A stretch of DNA of 64,000 nt, from the NCBI RefSeq assembly GCF_007971225.1, contig NZ_CP042435.1, forward strand, positions 4,281,501 through 4,345,500. The letters run 5' to 3'. Of the stretch, positions 38,411-47,277 are shown in pieces. Numbering within the stretch: position 1 is the stretch's first letter; each line of letters begins with the position of its first letter. The DNA is from Panacibacter ginsenosidivorans (GTDB lineage Bacteria; Bacteroidota; Bacteroidia; Chitinophagales; Chitinophagaceae). Position numbers and translations under genes: made by a program. The notes beneath the pieces are model-generated. The model saw nothing but the letters and a program-made list of their open reading frames with translations. It made no database searches and was not told the DNA's origin.

Positions 38411-38684
38411 TGCGACAAAGAACGGCTACAGCCAACATTGGTCACTGTTGCACAACCATAATTTCAAAAAATGATTAGTTATAACTCCTCTTCACAGGCA
38501 TTTAAAAGCTATTAGAGAGAAGCTATTTTTACTTTCCTGTAAAACACATTTTACAGACAGAAAATTTTAATGCCGCTATTGGGCTTAAAACAAGTTGCTG
38601 TACAATGATTTTTAAAAAGTCAAAACCTGCTGCCTTGTTTGCTTTTATAAGTGCCATCGCTTTGACTGCTGTTTTGGGCGCTGT

Positions 38685-39942
38685 TTATTTCAGCCACTTC
38701 TTCAGATTATATACCGTGGCTGCAAGCAATAGCATTTTGTTGGCTGCTTTTATTCCTCTTGCATTTAAACGCTTCATGCCGGTAAAATTGATCAGTGTGC
38801 CCCATACCGGTTCTGTCGTACTGCTGCGCTTTCTCTTCATCACCCTTGCTTTTACGGTCTGTTGTCTTGCCTTTGCTCTTTCCAGTTCTGCTTTGTATAT
38901 ACTGTGCTGTACTTTTTTTGTTTTGGCTTTATCACTGATGCAGGTCTTTCTTAATGGACAATTACAATCACTTTGTAATGAAAAATATTTCTTTACCAGG
39001 TGACCTCTCCCATCGTCTACTACTCTGCCACTTCCTTTTAATATCTTATTGTTTTCGCAGATATACCAGTCATTCTCTTCATCATATATAAATCCTTCAC
39101 TGCCGCTTAATGCTCCATCCAGTAATGGTATATACGCTGTGATGTTTTGTTGTTCCAGGTACTGATAATTTTCTCCGCTGCTGCATTCTGTGTATTATAG
39201 GCTACTTCTACAATATTTTTTACAATAATAATACTACGGCTCTCAGGGTCCGTAGTGCTTATTTGTTTATCATCCGTATTGTTTAACTGCTCCTGAAGTG
39301 TATCGTATCTGATGCTGCGCTCTTTTAGTTTGGCAAGGCCCTGTGCTATCTTTCCTTTTTTTATTCGAAGTTCATCACTGGCTATGGTATCTTCCTGCTT
39401 ATCCAGTTCATCGGGCTCCTCTAAATATTTAGTGGTCTTGTCTTCTATAAACTGACGGTGTTTGTCTATCTTTTTTTGATTGTAATTATTCTTTTTCCTG
39501 TTCACCGCTTTAAACTTGCTGCCGTCTACTGCTATCGTTGTTTTACCCAGCAAACCTGCATCACCGAGAAACTGAATGTATAACCTGAACATTGATTGTA
39601 AGGCCACCCCATGCAGTTTACGGAAGTCGGCAATGGTATGATAGTTAGGCTGCAGATTTTGCAACAACCATTGCAATTCTATATTACGGATACATTCTCT
39701 TTCTAATTTACGGCTGCTGCGTATTTTATTAAGATATCCATACAAGTACAATTTTAAAAGTACAGCAGGGGCATAGGGCGGACGACCTTCACTTTATGTA
39801 TCGTATTGCTAAAATCTAATTTTTGTAAATCCAGTTTATCTACAAAAGCATCCATCAGCCTTACAGGATCATCTGCTGCTACATGGTCTTCCATTGTAGC
39901 AAAACAGGTTTGATTGCGGCTACTGCCTTGTATGAATTGCAT
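38685..39942 (-). pseudogene. Decayed IS1182-family transposase
   Basis: Reading the minus strand in three successive frames gives one transposase. Frame 1 (39942-39754) is FIQGSSRNQTCFATMEDHVA. Frame 2 (39751-39107) is KLERECIRNIELQWL with NYHTIADFR, VDGSKFKAVNRKK and TDPESRSIIIVKNI, and VEVAYNTQNA. Frame 3 (to 38685) is GFIYDEENDWYIC, DCNCPLRKTC, then EPVWGTLINFTGMKRLNARG and NLKKWLK. Two frameshifts and an internal deletion near 39150-39180 make it inactive. Intact family members run to roughly 480-520 residues; this spans about 419 codons. Terminal inverted repeats were not identified. It abuts the right end of the cassette array. Confidence 0.85.
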
Positions 39943-40153
39943 ACCTGATAATTACAAAAATCATACATGCTTTAGCCTATTCACATTGTGTGTATATTTG
40001 AGTAACAACTGAAGATTTTTCACAAACTGACGTTGTGTGCAATGCAGCACCCCGTTCAATAATTTAATGAAATAACACAACGTACAATGATAATTACACG
40101 GATAACTGTTATAACCCGAAACGAAAAATAAAGAATCAACGGAAAAAGTAAAC

Positions 40154-40450
40154 ATGGAATCATTGGTTTCCGTTCTTAGCTCTCTGACTTTATCTGAATT
40201 TATCACACAATTCAAAATGACTAAAGAAGGTTTAGTTTCAATGACAACACAAAAAACTTTTGAGCCTGCCGAAGTTGAGATACTGCACTTTTACCGTTTT
40301 GAAGGCGAATCAAACCCCTCCGATAATGCAATTCTTTATGCAATTGAAACTAATGACGGAGAAAAAGGAACAATAGTTGATGCTTATGGCATGTACAACG
40401 ATGTGCTGGTTACAAGCTTTATGAAGTTGGTGGATAAAATCCATAAATAA
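40154..40450 (+). CDS. Small conserved Bacteroidota protein
   Basis: A 98-residue cytoplasmic protein. The core FYRFEGESNPSDNAILYAIE and KGTIVDAYGMYND is a motif I recognise from short Bacteroidota proteins that are often auto-labelled phosphoribosylpyrophosphate synthetase. No PRPP synthetase domain is present, so that name is misleading. The function is unknown. It lies upstream of the molybdopterin oxidoreductase by 56 bp on the same strand. Confidence 0.75.
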   Translation: MESLVSVLSSLTLSEFITQFKMTKEGLVSMTTQKTFEPAEVEILHFYRFEGESNPSDNAILYAIETNDGEKGTIVDAYGMYNDVLVTSFMKLVDKIHK

Positions 40451-40506
40451 TCCTTTTCAAAGTAAGTGGATTTAAAACTGCTATAACTTAAAATATCATT
40501 TCATTA

Positions 40507-42177
40507 ATGTTTACCAGTTTTACAAAAGAGGAAAAAGCAATACATTATCCCGCAGATAGACGTACGTTTATTGCCGTTAAACCTTATATGCTGGTAATAT
40601 TTGCAATCGTTATACTTCTTCCGGTTGTAGCTGCATGGCTGCAATATTTGATAGCAGGATTGCCGGCAGATCCCGGGCTTATTTTTACTTCAATAACACC
40701 TGCTGAACCTAATGGGTTTCCAATTTGGGTAAATCTTAGCCATTGGGTCAACTTCTTTTTTCTAGTTCTGATCATCAGAAGCGGTCTCTCCATTTTAGTG
40801 GATCATCCCCGCCTGTACTGGAATAATGGTTGCAAACCGGGAACAGACTGGATACGCTTTACACCATTAAAAAAACCAAAAGACAAATCGTGGACCGCTA
40901 AAGAAGATGCCCGTTATATTAGTCCCGTATTGGGTTTGCCCGGCTACCGGCATACCATCGGCATAGCAAGAGTCTGGCATTTTATTACAGTGCCTTTTTT
41001 TATATTGAACGGAGTTGTTTTTATTATCCTTCTGTTTACAACTAATCAATGGCTGCGGCTTATCCCAACCTCATGGAAAATTATTCCTGATTCATGGAAT
41101 GTTTTTGTTCATTATGCAACATTTAATCTGCCTGTTGAGCCTAATGGATATTATCATTTTAATGCATTACAGCAACTATCTTATTTTGCTGTGGTTTTTA
41201 TCCTTGCACCTTTGGCAATGTTTACGGGCATGGCTATGTCACCAGCTATTGAAAACCGGTTTCACTGGTATCCAAAATTATTTGGCAATCGCCAGAGTGC
41301 ACGTTCTATTCATTTTTTGATAATGATAGCTTATGTCATCTTTATAATGATACATGTTTCTATGATAGCCGCAACAGGGTTGGTTAGAAACATGAATCAT
41401 ATTATTTGGGGAACTGATGACACGGGCAATTTATCAGGCTTGTACATTGGTATTGCAATTATTTTTATTACTGTAGGCTTTGGTTTTATTGCGCATTGGT
41501 TTTCCTGGCGCAAACCACGGTTGCTGCAACAGCTAAATGCCGTTATCAATGAAAATTTATGGCGGGTTACTTTGAATCGTTTTAAGCCAAAAGCTTATTA
41601 TCACAAAAATGATATATCTCCTTACTTCTGGGCTAATGGAAAAATGCCTACTTCGGAAACATGGCGAAAACTTGCAGAGAATAATTTTAAAGATTACAAA
41701 TTAAAAATAGGAGGGCTGGTAGGTAACCCTGTAGAATTATCATTGCAGGAGCTTAAAAATTTAGGAATGAAGCAAACTATTACTATGCATCATTGCATAC
41801 AGGGCTGGTCTGGCATCGCCGAATGGGGAGGACTGCCTATTAGTAAAATTATTGAATTAGTTAAGCCACATGCAACTGTAACAACCGTAGCTTTTTATTC
41901 TTTTGGGGAAGGGCTTTACGGAGGATATTATTATGATACAAACACGTTTGATAACTGCTTGAAGCCTCAGTCCATACTGGCATGGGAAATGAATTATGAA
42001 ACATTGCCACTTGAACACGGTGCTCCATTAAGGCTTCGGGTAGAAAATCAACTGGGTTATAAAATGGTGAAATGGATAAGTTCTATAGAATTTTTGGAAA
42101 CACATAAAATTATAGGAAAAGGTTTTGGAGGAAAAAATGAAGACGATGAATATTTCGATTTGTTGGCCAATACATAA
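40507..42177 (+). CDS. Cytochrome b561-type / molybdopterin oxidoreductase fusion
   Basis: A 556-residue membrane protein. Residues ~20-340 hold six or so hydrophobic segments with His residues (such as LSHWVNFFFLVL and HFLIMIAYVIFIMIHVSMIAA) resembling a b-type cytochrome of the b561/Ni-Fe hydrogenase group. Residues ~385-556 form a sulfite-oxidase-type molybdopterin domain. The Mo-ligand Cys430 is in MHHCIQGWSG, matching the CxxGW motif of YedY/MsrP, and SFGEGLYGG, EHGAPLRL and WISSIEF follow. Electrons from the quinone pool or to it could pass through the heme to the Mo centre in one polypeptide. The substrate is unknown. A cupin and DUF488 gene follow on the same strand. Confidence 0.85.
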   Translation: MFTSFTKEEKAIHYPADRRTFIAVKPYMLVIFAIVILLPVVAAWLQYLIAGLPADPGLIFTSITPAEPNGFPIWVNLSHWVNFFFLVLIIRSGLSILVDHPRLYWNNGCKPGTDWIRFTPLKKPKDKSWTAKEDARYISPVLGLPGYRHTIGIARVWHFITVPFFILNGVVFIILLFTTNQWLRLIPTSWKIIPDSWNVFVHYATFNLPVEPNGYYHFNALQQLSYFAVVFILAPLAMFTGMAMSPAIENRFHWYPKLFGNRQSARSIHFLIMIAYVIFIMIHVSMIAATGLVRNMNHIIWGTDDTGNLSGLYIGIAIIFITVGFGFIAHWFSWRKPRLLQQLNAVINENLWRVTLNRFKPKAYYHKNDISPYFWANGKMPTSETWRKLAENNFKDYKLKIGGLVGNPVELSLQELKNLGMKQTITMHHCIQGWSGIAEWGGLPISKIIELVKPHATVTTVAFYSFGEGLYGGYYYDTNTFDNCLKPQSILAWEMNYETLPLEHGAPLRLRVENQLGYKMVKWISSIEFLETHKIIGKGFGGKNEDDEYFDLLANT

Positions 42178-42237
42178 TTATAAAATAATCATACATCCAC
42201 GGAATACTATTTCATTAAAAATAAAATCAAATTAAAA

Positions 42238-42642
42238 ATGGAAGAAAAATTTAATGAAGCAACTTCGCAACGTTCACAGGATCATCTTTTAGATGCACCA
42301 TTAGTCTCAATAAACCTTCTGGCTTTTACAGAGCAATTAAAACAAGAGTCAACCTGGAAAGAAAGCGATCGGAACAGTATAGCTGTTTTTAAAACAGATG
42401 GGATGCGTATTGTGCTTATCGGTCTTCATGCAGGTGCTGAAATGGCAAAACATACAGCCAACGGTCATATTAGCGTACAGGTACTTGAAGGGCAATTAAA
42501 ATTTACTACCGATGTCAGATCTGTTGAATTAAGTAAAGGGCAAATGCTGGCACTTCATGAACGTATTCCTCATAGTGTACTTGCCATAAAAGAAACCGTG
42601 TTTTTATTAACACTCACAACAGCATTAGCAGGAAAGGAATGA
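42238..42642 (+). CDS. Cupin domain protein
   Basis: A 134-residue single-domain cupin. GLHAGAEMAKHTANGHISVQVLEGQLKFT holds the first cupin motif with two His, and MLALHERIPHSVLAIKETVFLL the second with one. The metal site looks intact. Small cupins of this type sense ligands or act as sugar/acid dioxygenase-like proteins; no specific role is clear. Its stop overlaps the DUF488 start (ATGA at 42639-42642), so the two are translationally coupled. Confidence 0.85.
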   Translation: MEEKFNEATSQRSQDHLLDAPLVSINLLAFTEQLKQESTWKESDRNSIAVFKTDGMRIVLIGLHAGAEMAKHTANGHISVQVLEGQLKFTTDVRSVELSKGQMLALHERIPHSVLAIKETVFLLTLTTALAGKE

Positions 42643-43175
42643 TAAGGTCAAAACAAAATAAAACGATTTGGACAATCGGCCATTCTACCCGTACCCTTGA
42701 TGAATTTATTGCTATGCTAAAATCTTTCCAGATTGAATTGCTCGCAGATATAAGAAGTTTTCCCGGCTCAAGACGGTATCCCCATTTTAATAAAGAAGCA
42801 CTTGAAGTTTCATTACCCGAAAACAACATAAAATATATTCATCTAAGAGAACTCGGAGGACGAAGGAAAGTACGACCTGATTCCGTTAATACGGGTTGGC
42901 GTGTTGCTGCATTCAGAGGATATGCAGACTATATGGAGACTGATGCTTTTAAAATAGCCATAAAAGAACTTGAAGCCATTGCCTTAAAAGAACGAACTGC
43001 CTACATGTGTTCTGAAGCCGTTTGGTGGCGTTGTCATCGGTCGCTTGTTTCAGATTATCTCAAGGTTTACAAATGGAAAGTAATACATATTATGGGTATC
43101 GGAAAAAGTGAAGAACATCCCTACACAAGGCCTGCACGAATTGTTGGAAATCATCTTTTCTATAATAATGAATAG
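42639..43175 (+). CDS. DUF488 family protein
   Basis: A 178-residue cytoplasmic protein of the DUF488 family. TIGHSTRTLDEFIAMLKSFQIELLADIRSFPGSRRYPHF is the family's N-terminal signature. MCSEAVWWRCHR keeps the two conserved Cys (124, 132) that may form a metal site or redox pair. GWRVAAFRGYADYM is also typical. The role is unknown. Overlap with the cupin suggests a joint function, perhaps in stress or redox response together with the upstream molybdopterin enzyme. Confidence 0.88.
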   Translation: MIRSKQNKTIWTIGHSTRTLDEFIAMLKSFQIELLADIRSFPGSRRYPHFNKEALEVSLPENNIKYIHLRELGGRRKVRPDSVNTGWRVAAFRGYADYMETDAFKIAIKELEAIALKERTAYMCSEAVWWRCHRSLVSDYLKVYKWKVIHIMGIGKSEEHPYTRPARIVGNHLFYNNE

Positions 43176-43413
43176 TTCAGTAATGAAAATTCGCTTTGTT
43201 GCCGCTTTGAAAAAGATGATACATGAAATGTTGCAAATAATTTATAGAATTGTGTAACATTTCTTGTTTAGCGCCAACTTACCTTCAACAGTGATTATTC
43301 TGTAACTAATTTTTAAAAATCATGAACGCAATTGAACCAGCTATTCCGGCGGTTAGACGGGGACTTGAGTATCCGGCAGGTATAAAGGATAATTCTCTTC
43401 ATACTAAAAAAGA

Positions 43414-43678
43414 ATGCCTGAAAATGACATTGTATTGAACGTGGATTTTAAAAACGCTATGATCAGGTTTGGCATCACGTTAGGATTACCGATGTATGTT
43501 TTTTATTGATCATCGTTTAATTATTTGTACAGCGCCTCTAATGGCATACCTCTTCATCACATCGGTAACTCATTTTTGTGTGATCAAATATGTGTGGCAT
43601 CATTATATTAAACACGAACCAACACCCGTTTCAACTAGCTATGGTAAAGACCCGTACTATCCTGAAGAATCGCTTTAG
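43414..43678 (+). pseudogene. Small membrane protein gene with apparent frameshift
   Basis: ATG 43414 starts MPENDIVLNVDFKNAM and continues IRFGITLGLPMYVF. The frame then stops at 43507-43509. A second frame picks up IDHRLIICTAPLMAYLFI and ends GKDPYYPEESL at 43678. Removing one T from the T6 run at 43499-43504 joins them into an ~88-residue protein with two hydrophobic segments. The frameshift may be a sequencing error or real. The family is unknown. Confidence 0.6.
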
Positions 43679-43868
43679 GAGAGATTTTTTTAAGTAGTGT
43701 ATAGGATCAAAAAAGACAATTTACGCATAACTGTGTTCCGCATTTTTTGAACAGAGGGATCATAATCTAATGCAATGAATACTTTTTCATTTGTATATTA
43801 TTGGTTGATTTTTCATTGCGAACAATTAAACTAAAAGCAACCCGTTTCATTTTTTAAATCAATTGCTT

Positions 43869-45866
43869 TTATTTCAATAATGCTTTTGCTCTTTCAATTA
43901 TATTTTTTACAGAAAAGCCATATTCTTTCATTACTTGATCGCCTGGAGCTGATTCTCCAAATTTTGTAATACCAATTACATCTCCTTCGTCTGTTACATA
44001 TTTGCACCAGCCAATCGGTGAACCTGCTTCAACCGCTAATCTTTTGCGGATACTTTTTGGAAAAATTTTTAGTTTATATTCTTCGCTTTGCTCGTCAAAC
44101 AATTCCCAGCATGGAAAGCTTACTACACGTGCCTCAATAGATTCTGTTTTAAGTTTTTCCTGCGCTTCCAGTAACAGGTGCACTTCACTTCCGGTTCCTA
44201 TCAAAATCAGTTGTGGTACGCCATTGCAATCAGATAAAATATAAGCTCCTTGCTCAAGTCCTGATGCTTTTGCATATTTATCCTGATCAATAACCGGCAG
44301 TTCCTGGCGTGTAAGAATTAATGCAACGGGTCCTCCAGAATGTTCAAGCGCTATCCGCCATGCCTGTGCTGTTTCATTGGCATCCGCGGGACGAATGACA
44401 ATCAAATTGGGAACAGACCTTAAACCAATCAGTTGTTCTATCGGTTGATGAGTGGTTCCATCTTCGCCCAGCCCAATACTATCATGCGTGTAAACCATCA
44501 CTGTTCGTATTTTCATGATAGCAGCGAGGCGGATGGGTGGCCGCATATAATCAGAAAAAATAAGAAATGTAGCACCATAAGGAATAATTCCCTTGGTAAG
44601 CGCCATTCCATTTAAAATTGCACCCATAGCGTGTTCACGAATGCCAAAATGAAAATTTCTTCCACTATGATTCTCATCTGTGAATGATTCAAAATCATTC
44701 AAATTGGTATCGGTAGACGGGGCCAGGTCGGCAGAGCCGCCAATTAACAAGGGTAATTTCTGTGCAATTGCATTCAACGTTTTTCCTGAGGCTTTCCTTG
44801 TAGCGATACCTTTTGCATCAGGTTTAAATATGGGTAAATTATCTTCCCATCCTTCAGGTAATCTTCCTGTTTTGAAAAGTTCATATTCCGTTGCTTCATA
44901 GGGATATGTTTCTTTATATCTTTTATACAATTCATTCCATTCTTCTTCTTTTTTTATTCCGGCTTTGCCTTTTTCACGATAGTAATTCAAAACATCATCT
45001 GCAACGACAAAGCTTTCATCAGGGTCAAATCCAAAATTTGCTTTCACCAATCTTACTTCATCTTTGCCTAAAGGAGAACCATGGGCAGCCGCTGTATCAG
45101 CTTTGTTAGGACTGCCAAATCCAATGTGAGTGCGGATCTTAATGAGCGAAGGTCGCCTGGTTTCTTTTTTTGCATTTTCTATAGCAACCGCAATCGCATC
45201 TGTATCGTTACCATCCGCTACAGATTGAATATGCCATCCATAACCCTGGAAACGCTCTGTTACATCTTCGCTAAATGCGAGTGAAGTTTCTCCTTCAATA
45301 GTAATGTGGTTATCATCGTATAAATAAACAAGATTCCCCAATTTCAAATGACCTGCAAGCGAAGCTGCTTCGGCAGCAACTCCTTCCATAATATCTCCAT
45401 CACTGCAGATGGCATAAATTATGTAGTCAAATAATTTAAAACCAGGCTTATTATAACGTGAGGCAAGATATTGTTGTGCGATACCCATGCCCACTCCATT
45501 TGCAAAACCCTGTCCCAGGGGACCTGTCGTTACTTCAATGCCATCTAATAAACCATATTCAGGATGCCCGGCGGTTTTACTGTGCAATTGCCTGAAGTTT
45601 TTTATGTCATCCATGCTGATATCATAACCGCACATATACAGATAACTATATTGCAACATGCACGCATGACCGCATGATAAAATGAAGCGGTCGCGATTAG
45701 GCCATTCAGGATTCCGCGGGTTGTAATTCATAAATTTTGTCCAAAGCACATGCCCTGTTGGCGCAAGAGCCATTGGAGTTCCAGGATGACCCGAGTTAGC
45801 TTTTTGTACCGCATCGACCGACAACAGGCGAACTGTATTAATTCCGGACTGTTCAATTGGCTTCAT
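43869..45866 (-). CDS. tkt: Transketolase
   Basis: A 665-residue thiamine-diphosphate enzyme of the pentose phosphate pathway, moving two-carbon units between sugar phosphates. N-terminal KANSGHPGTPMALAP and TTGPLGQGFANGVGMG, and the ThDP motif GDxxEG...N (here SDGDIMEGVAAEAASLAGHLKLGNLVYLYDDN), are intact. GIREHAMGAI carries the catalytic Glu, and HDSIGLGEDGTTHQPIEQL the phosphate site. Length is normal. It is transcribed alone on the minus strand in the region lacking dispersed repeats. Confidence 0.97.
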   Translation of the reverse strand: MKPIEQSGINTVRLLSVDAVQKANSGHPGTPMALAPTGHVLWTKFMNYNPRNPEWPNRDRFILSCGHACMLQYSYLYMCGYDISMDDIKNFRQLHSKTAGHPEYGLLDGIEVTTGPLGQGFANGVGMGIAQQYLASRYNKPGFKLFDYIIYAICSDGDIMEGVAAEAASLAGHLKLGNLVYLYDDNHITIEGETSLAFSEDVTERFQGYGWHIQSVADGNDTDAIAVAIENAKKETRRPSLIKIRTHIGFGSPNKADTAAAHGSPLGKDEVRLVKANFGFDPDESFVVADDVLNYYREKGKAGIKKEEEWNELYKRYKETYPYEATEYELFKTGRLPEGWEDNLPIFKPDAKGIATRKASGKTLNAIAQKLPLLIGGSADLAPSTDTNLNDFESFTDENHSGRNFHFGIREHAMGAILNGMALTKGIIPYGATFLIFSDYMRPPIRLAAIMKIRTVMVYTHDSIGLGEDGTTHQPIEQLIGLRSVPNLIVIRPADANETAQAWRIALEHSGGPVALILTRQELPVIDQDKYAKASGLEQGAYILSDCNGVPQLILIGTGSEVHLLLEAQEKLKTESIEARVVSFPCWELFDEQSEEYKLKIFPKSIRKRLAVEAGSPIGWCKYVTDEGDVIGITKFGESAPGDQVMKEYGFSVKNIIERAKALLK

Positions 45867-46195
45867 TTTAATTTATTTTTAAATTGTTTATACTACGGTA
45901 AAGTTCATGAAAAGCTACATCATATCCGGTAGTGTCTGAATAGTGTAATGATTACATAGAAAATGAAACAGGCGACAAATGCATGAACCGGATAATATAG
46001 GCATAAAAATATCATTTATTTCAAAAGGTGACCTAATGGAATCAAGCCAATACGTAATCAGAAATATTGAAGACATTGGGTTTGACAAAGATTAATAGCG
46101 ATCCGGAATATCTTGCAACTTTTTGAAAGAACTTCACTATTAATAAATTAGATAAATGTTGTACAGAAATAGGTTAACTAAAAATCAACTATTTT

Positions 46196-46318
46196 ATGGA
46201 CTTAAAAGAACAGATCATTGCGGAGTATTTAACGCAAGGCTGCGGCTTCAGGAAGTTAGCAGCGAAGTATGGCATCAGCAGAACAACCATCTGCAAATGG
46301 GTGCTGATTCCCCGATAG
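46196..46318 (+). pseudogene. Truncated helix-turn-helix transposase start
   Basis: MDLKEQIIAEYLTQGCG followed by FRKLAAKYGISRTTICKWV is the N-terminal HTH of an IS3-type or similar transposase OrfA. After 37 codons it runs into CCCCGATAGCAAG (46310-46322), where the long dispersed repeat begins, and stops. The rest of the IS is gone. The 45867-46195 gap before it shows nothing definite. Confidence 0.7.
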
Positions 46319-46320
46319 CA

Positions 46321-46459
46321 AGTATATAAAACTGTGTTGGCAGGAATGAGGCGTAGGAAATATATGTTCGCTTTCAGCGCCTTTTCAAACGCAAGCAGGT
46401 TTACAACTGTTGCTATAATAACAGAACGTACAAGTGAGACCTTCTTCCACTGGAAGAAG
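46321..46459 (+). repeat. Long-form dispersed repeat, copy 18 (hairpin variant)
   Basis: AGTATATAAAACTG...GCGTAGG...CAAACGCAAGCAGG...TTGCTATAATAAC, then GTACAAGTGAGAC (46428-46440) and the perfect hairpin CTTCTTCC/GGAAGAAG (46441-46459). The right side continues to GCCGGGTAGTAATTAG at about 46490. Confidence 0.8.
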
Positions 46460-46656
46460 CTGGATAACGAAGATGATAAAGTATATAAAGCCGGGTAGTA
46501 ATTAGTTTTTTTGCGTAATACTTTTCGTTGTTTATTTCCAGATCTATAAAAAATGATTAAGAATAACCGGTACACTATTTTGACATTAACCTGCTAAACA
46601 GATCTATGTATATTTGGCCGGTAAACAAATCTTATATTACTCCCTGAATTTTTAAA

Positions 46657-47142
46657 ATGACCATCAAAACCCATCTTTCCCAACAGGACTATATTAAAGC
46701 CAATCTTGTTTTACTGTATAGCAAATGGAATATGAAACTAATTACCGGTATTGGTATTTTTATGTTTTTAGGTTCGTTGCTTACGCTTTTCGCTGATCTG
46801 AAATATGGTTCAGGTTCTACTATCCTTGTTGCTTTTTTTATAATGGCGTGGATTCCCCTGCTTACTTATTTTACATCAAGAAAAAATTACACTACCAATA
46901 ACAGGATAAGTGAACCGATAGAATATACCATAGAAAACAGTGGCCTTTCTATAAAAGGTGAATCGTTTACTTCAACACTTACATGGGATAAATTGTATAA
47001 AGTAAGTAAAACAAAAAACTGGATACTGATATGGCAGTCACGCCAGATTGCAAACATGGTACCCGGAAGAAATATCAGCGATGAACAGTTGGGCTATTTA
47101 AAAAACATTCTTGTGCAGCATGGTATAAAAAATAACCTGTGA
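46657..47142 (+). CDS. YcxB-like membrane protein
   Basis: A 161-residue protein. Two membrane helices (~28-47 and ~55-73) are followed by the soluble YcxB-like C-terminal domain: EPIEYTIENSGLSIKGESFTSTLTWDKLYKVSKT, then WILIWQSRQIANMVPGRNIS. YcxB proteins are small membrane proteins of unknown function. A 412-bp piece of this gene and its downstream repeat is duplicated at 51394-51805, where it carries a stop codon. Confidence 0.82.
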   Translation: MTIKTHLSQQDYIKANLVLLYSKWNMKLITGIGIFMFLGSLLTLFADLKYGSGSTILVAFFIMAWIPLLTYFTSRKNYTTNNRISEPIEYTIENSGLSIKGESFTSTLTWDKLYKVSKTKNWILIWQSRQIANMVPGRNISDEQLGYLKNILVQHGIKNNL

Positions 47143-47150
47143 ACTACGAG

Positions 47151-47277
47151 GGCATAAGTATATAAAACATAGCTGGCACAGCAACAAGGCGCAGGATATT
47201 GGTGATAGTTTCTTTTGCACAGTGTACCTTTTAATTGTTGCTATAGTAACCAGCCGTACAAGAGTTGCCGTGTGTAC
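47151..47277 (+). repeat. Long-form dispersed repeat, copy 19 (degenerate core)
   Basis: GGCATAAGTATATAAAACAT... with TAGCTGGCACAGC and CAAGGCGCAGG, then TTGCTATAGTAACCAGC and a decayed core GTACAAGAGTTGCCGTGTGT at 47256. Its left part is duplicated at 51758-51805. Confidence 0.75.

Larger units (their letters stand above)
35484..38436 (+). mobile_element. Integron-like array of three gene cassettes
   Basis: Three consecutive gene units, all on the plus strand, each begin and end with their own inverted repeat. Cassette 1 has GTAAGGTGCA (35484-35493) and TGCACCTTAC (36293-36302). Cassette 2 has GTTGTAGGCA (36487-36496) and TGCCTACAAC (37187-37196). Cassette 3 has GTTGGCTGTAACCGT (37385-37399) and ACGGCTACAGCCAAC (38422-38436, one mismatch). 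Between them lie long imperfect palindromes. In integrons a cassette's own start and end cores are complementary in this way and attC forms a folded stem. The cores are not standard GTTRRRY, and no integrase gene is in the window. The genes are AT-richer than their surroundings. Confidence 0.65.

Noticed and set aside
38605-39003. Plus-strand ORF of 132 residues that looks like a four-helix membrane protein
   Set aside because: The opposite strand in this stretch reads as the C-terminal part of an IS1182 transposase (DCNCPLRKTC, EPVWGTLINFTGMKRLNARG, NLKKWLK), so the hydrophobic ORF is an antisense shadow.
40154-40450. Naming the 98-residue protein phosphoribosylpyrophosphate synthetase
   Set aside because: No PRPP synthetase domain or PRPP-binding motif is present; the label would only repeat a common automatic misannotation.
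46189-46575. Minus-strand ORF of 128 residues
   Set aside because: It covers the truncated HTH remnant and a long-form repeat on the opposite strand; no motif is recognised.
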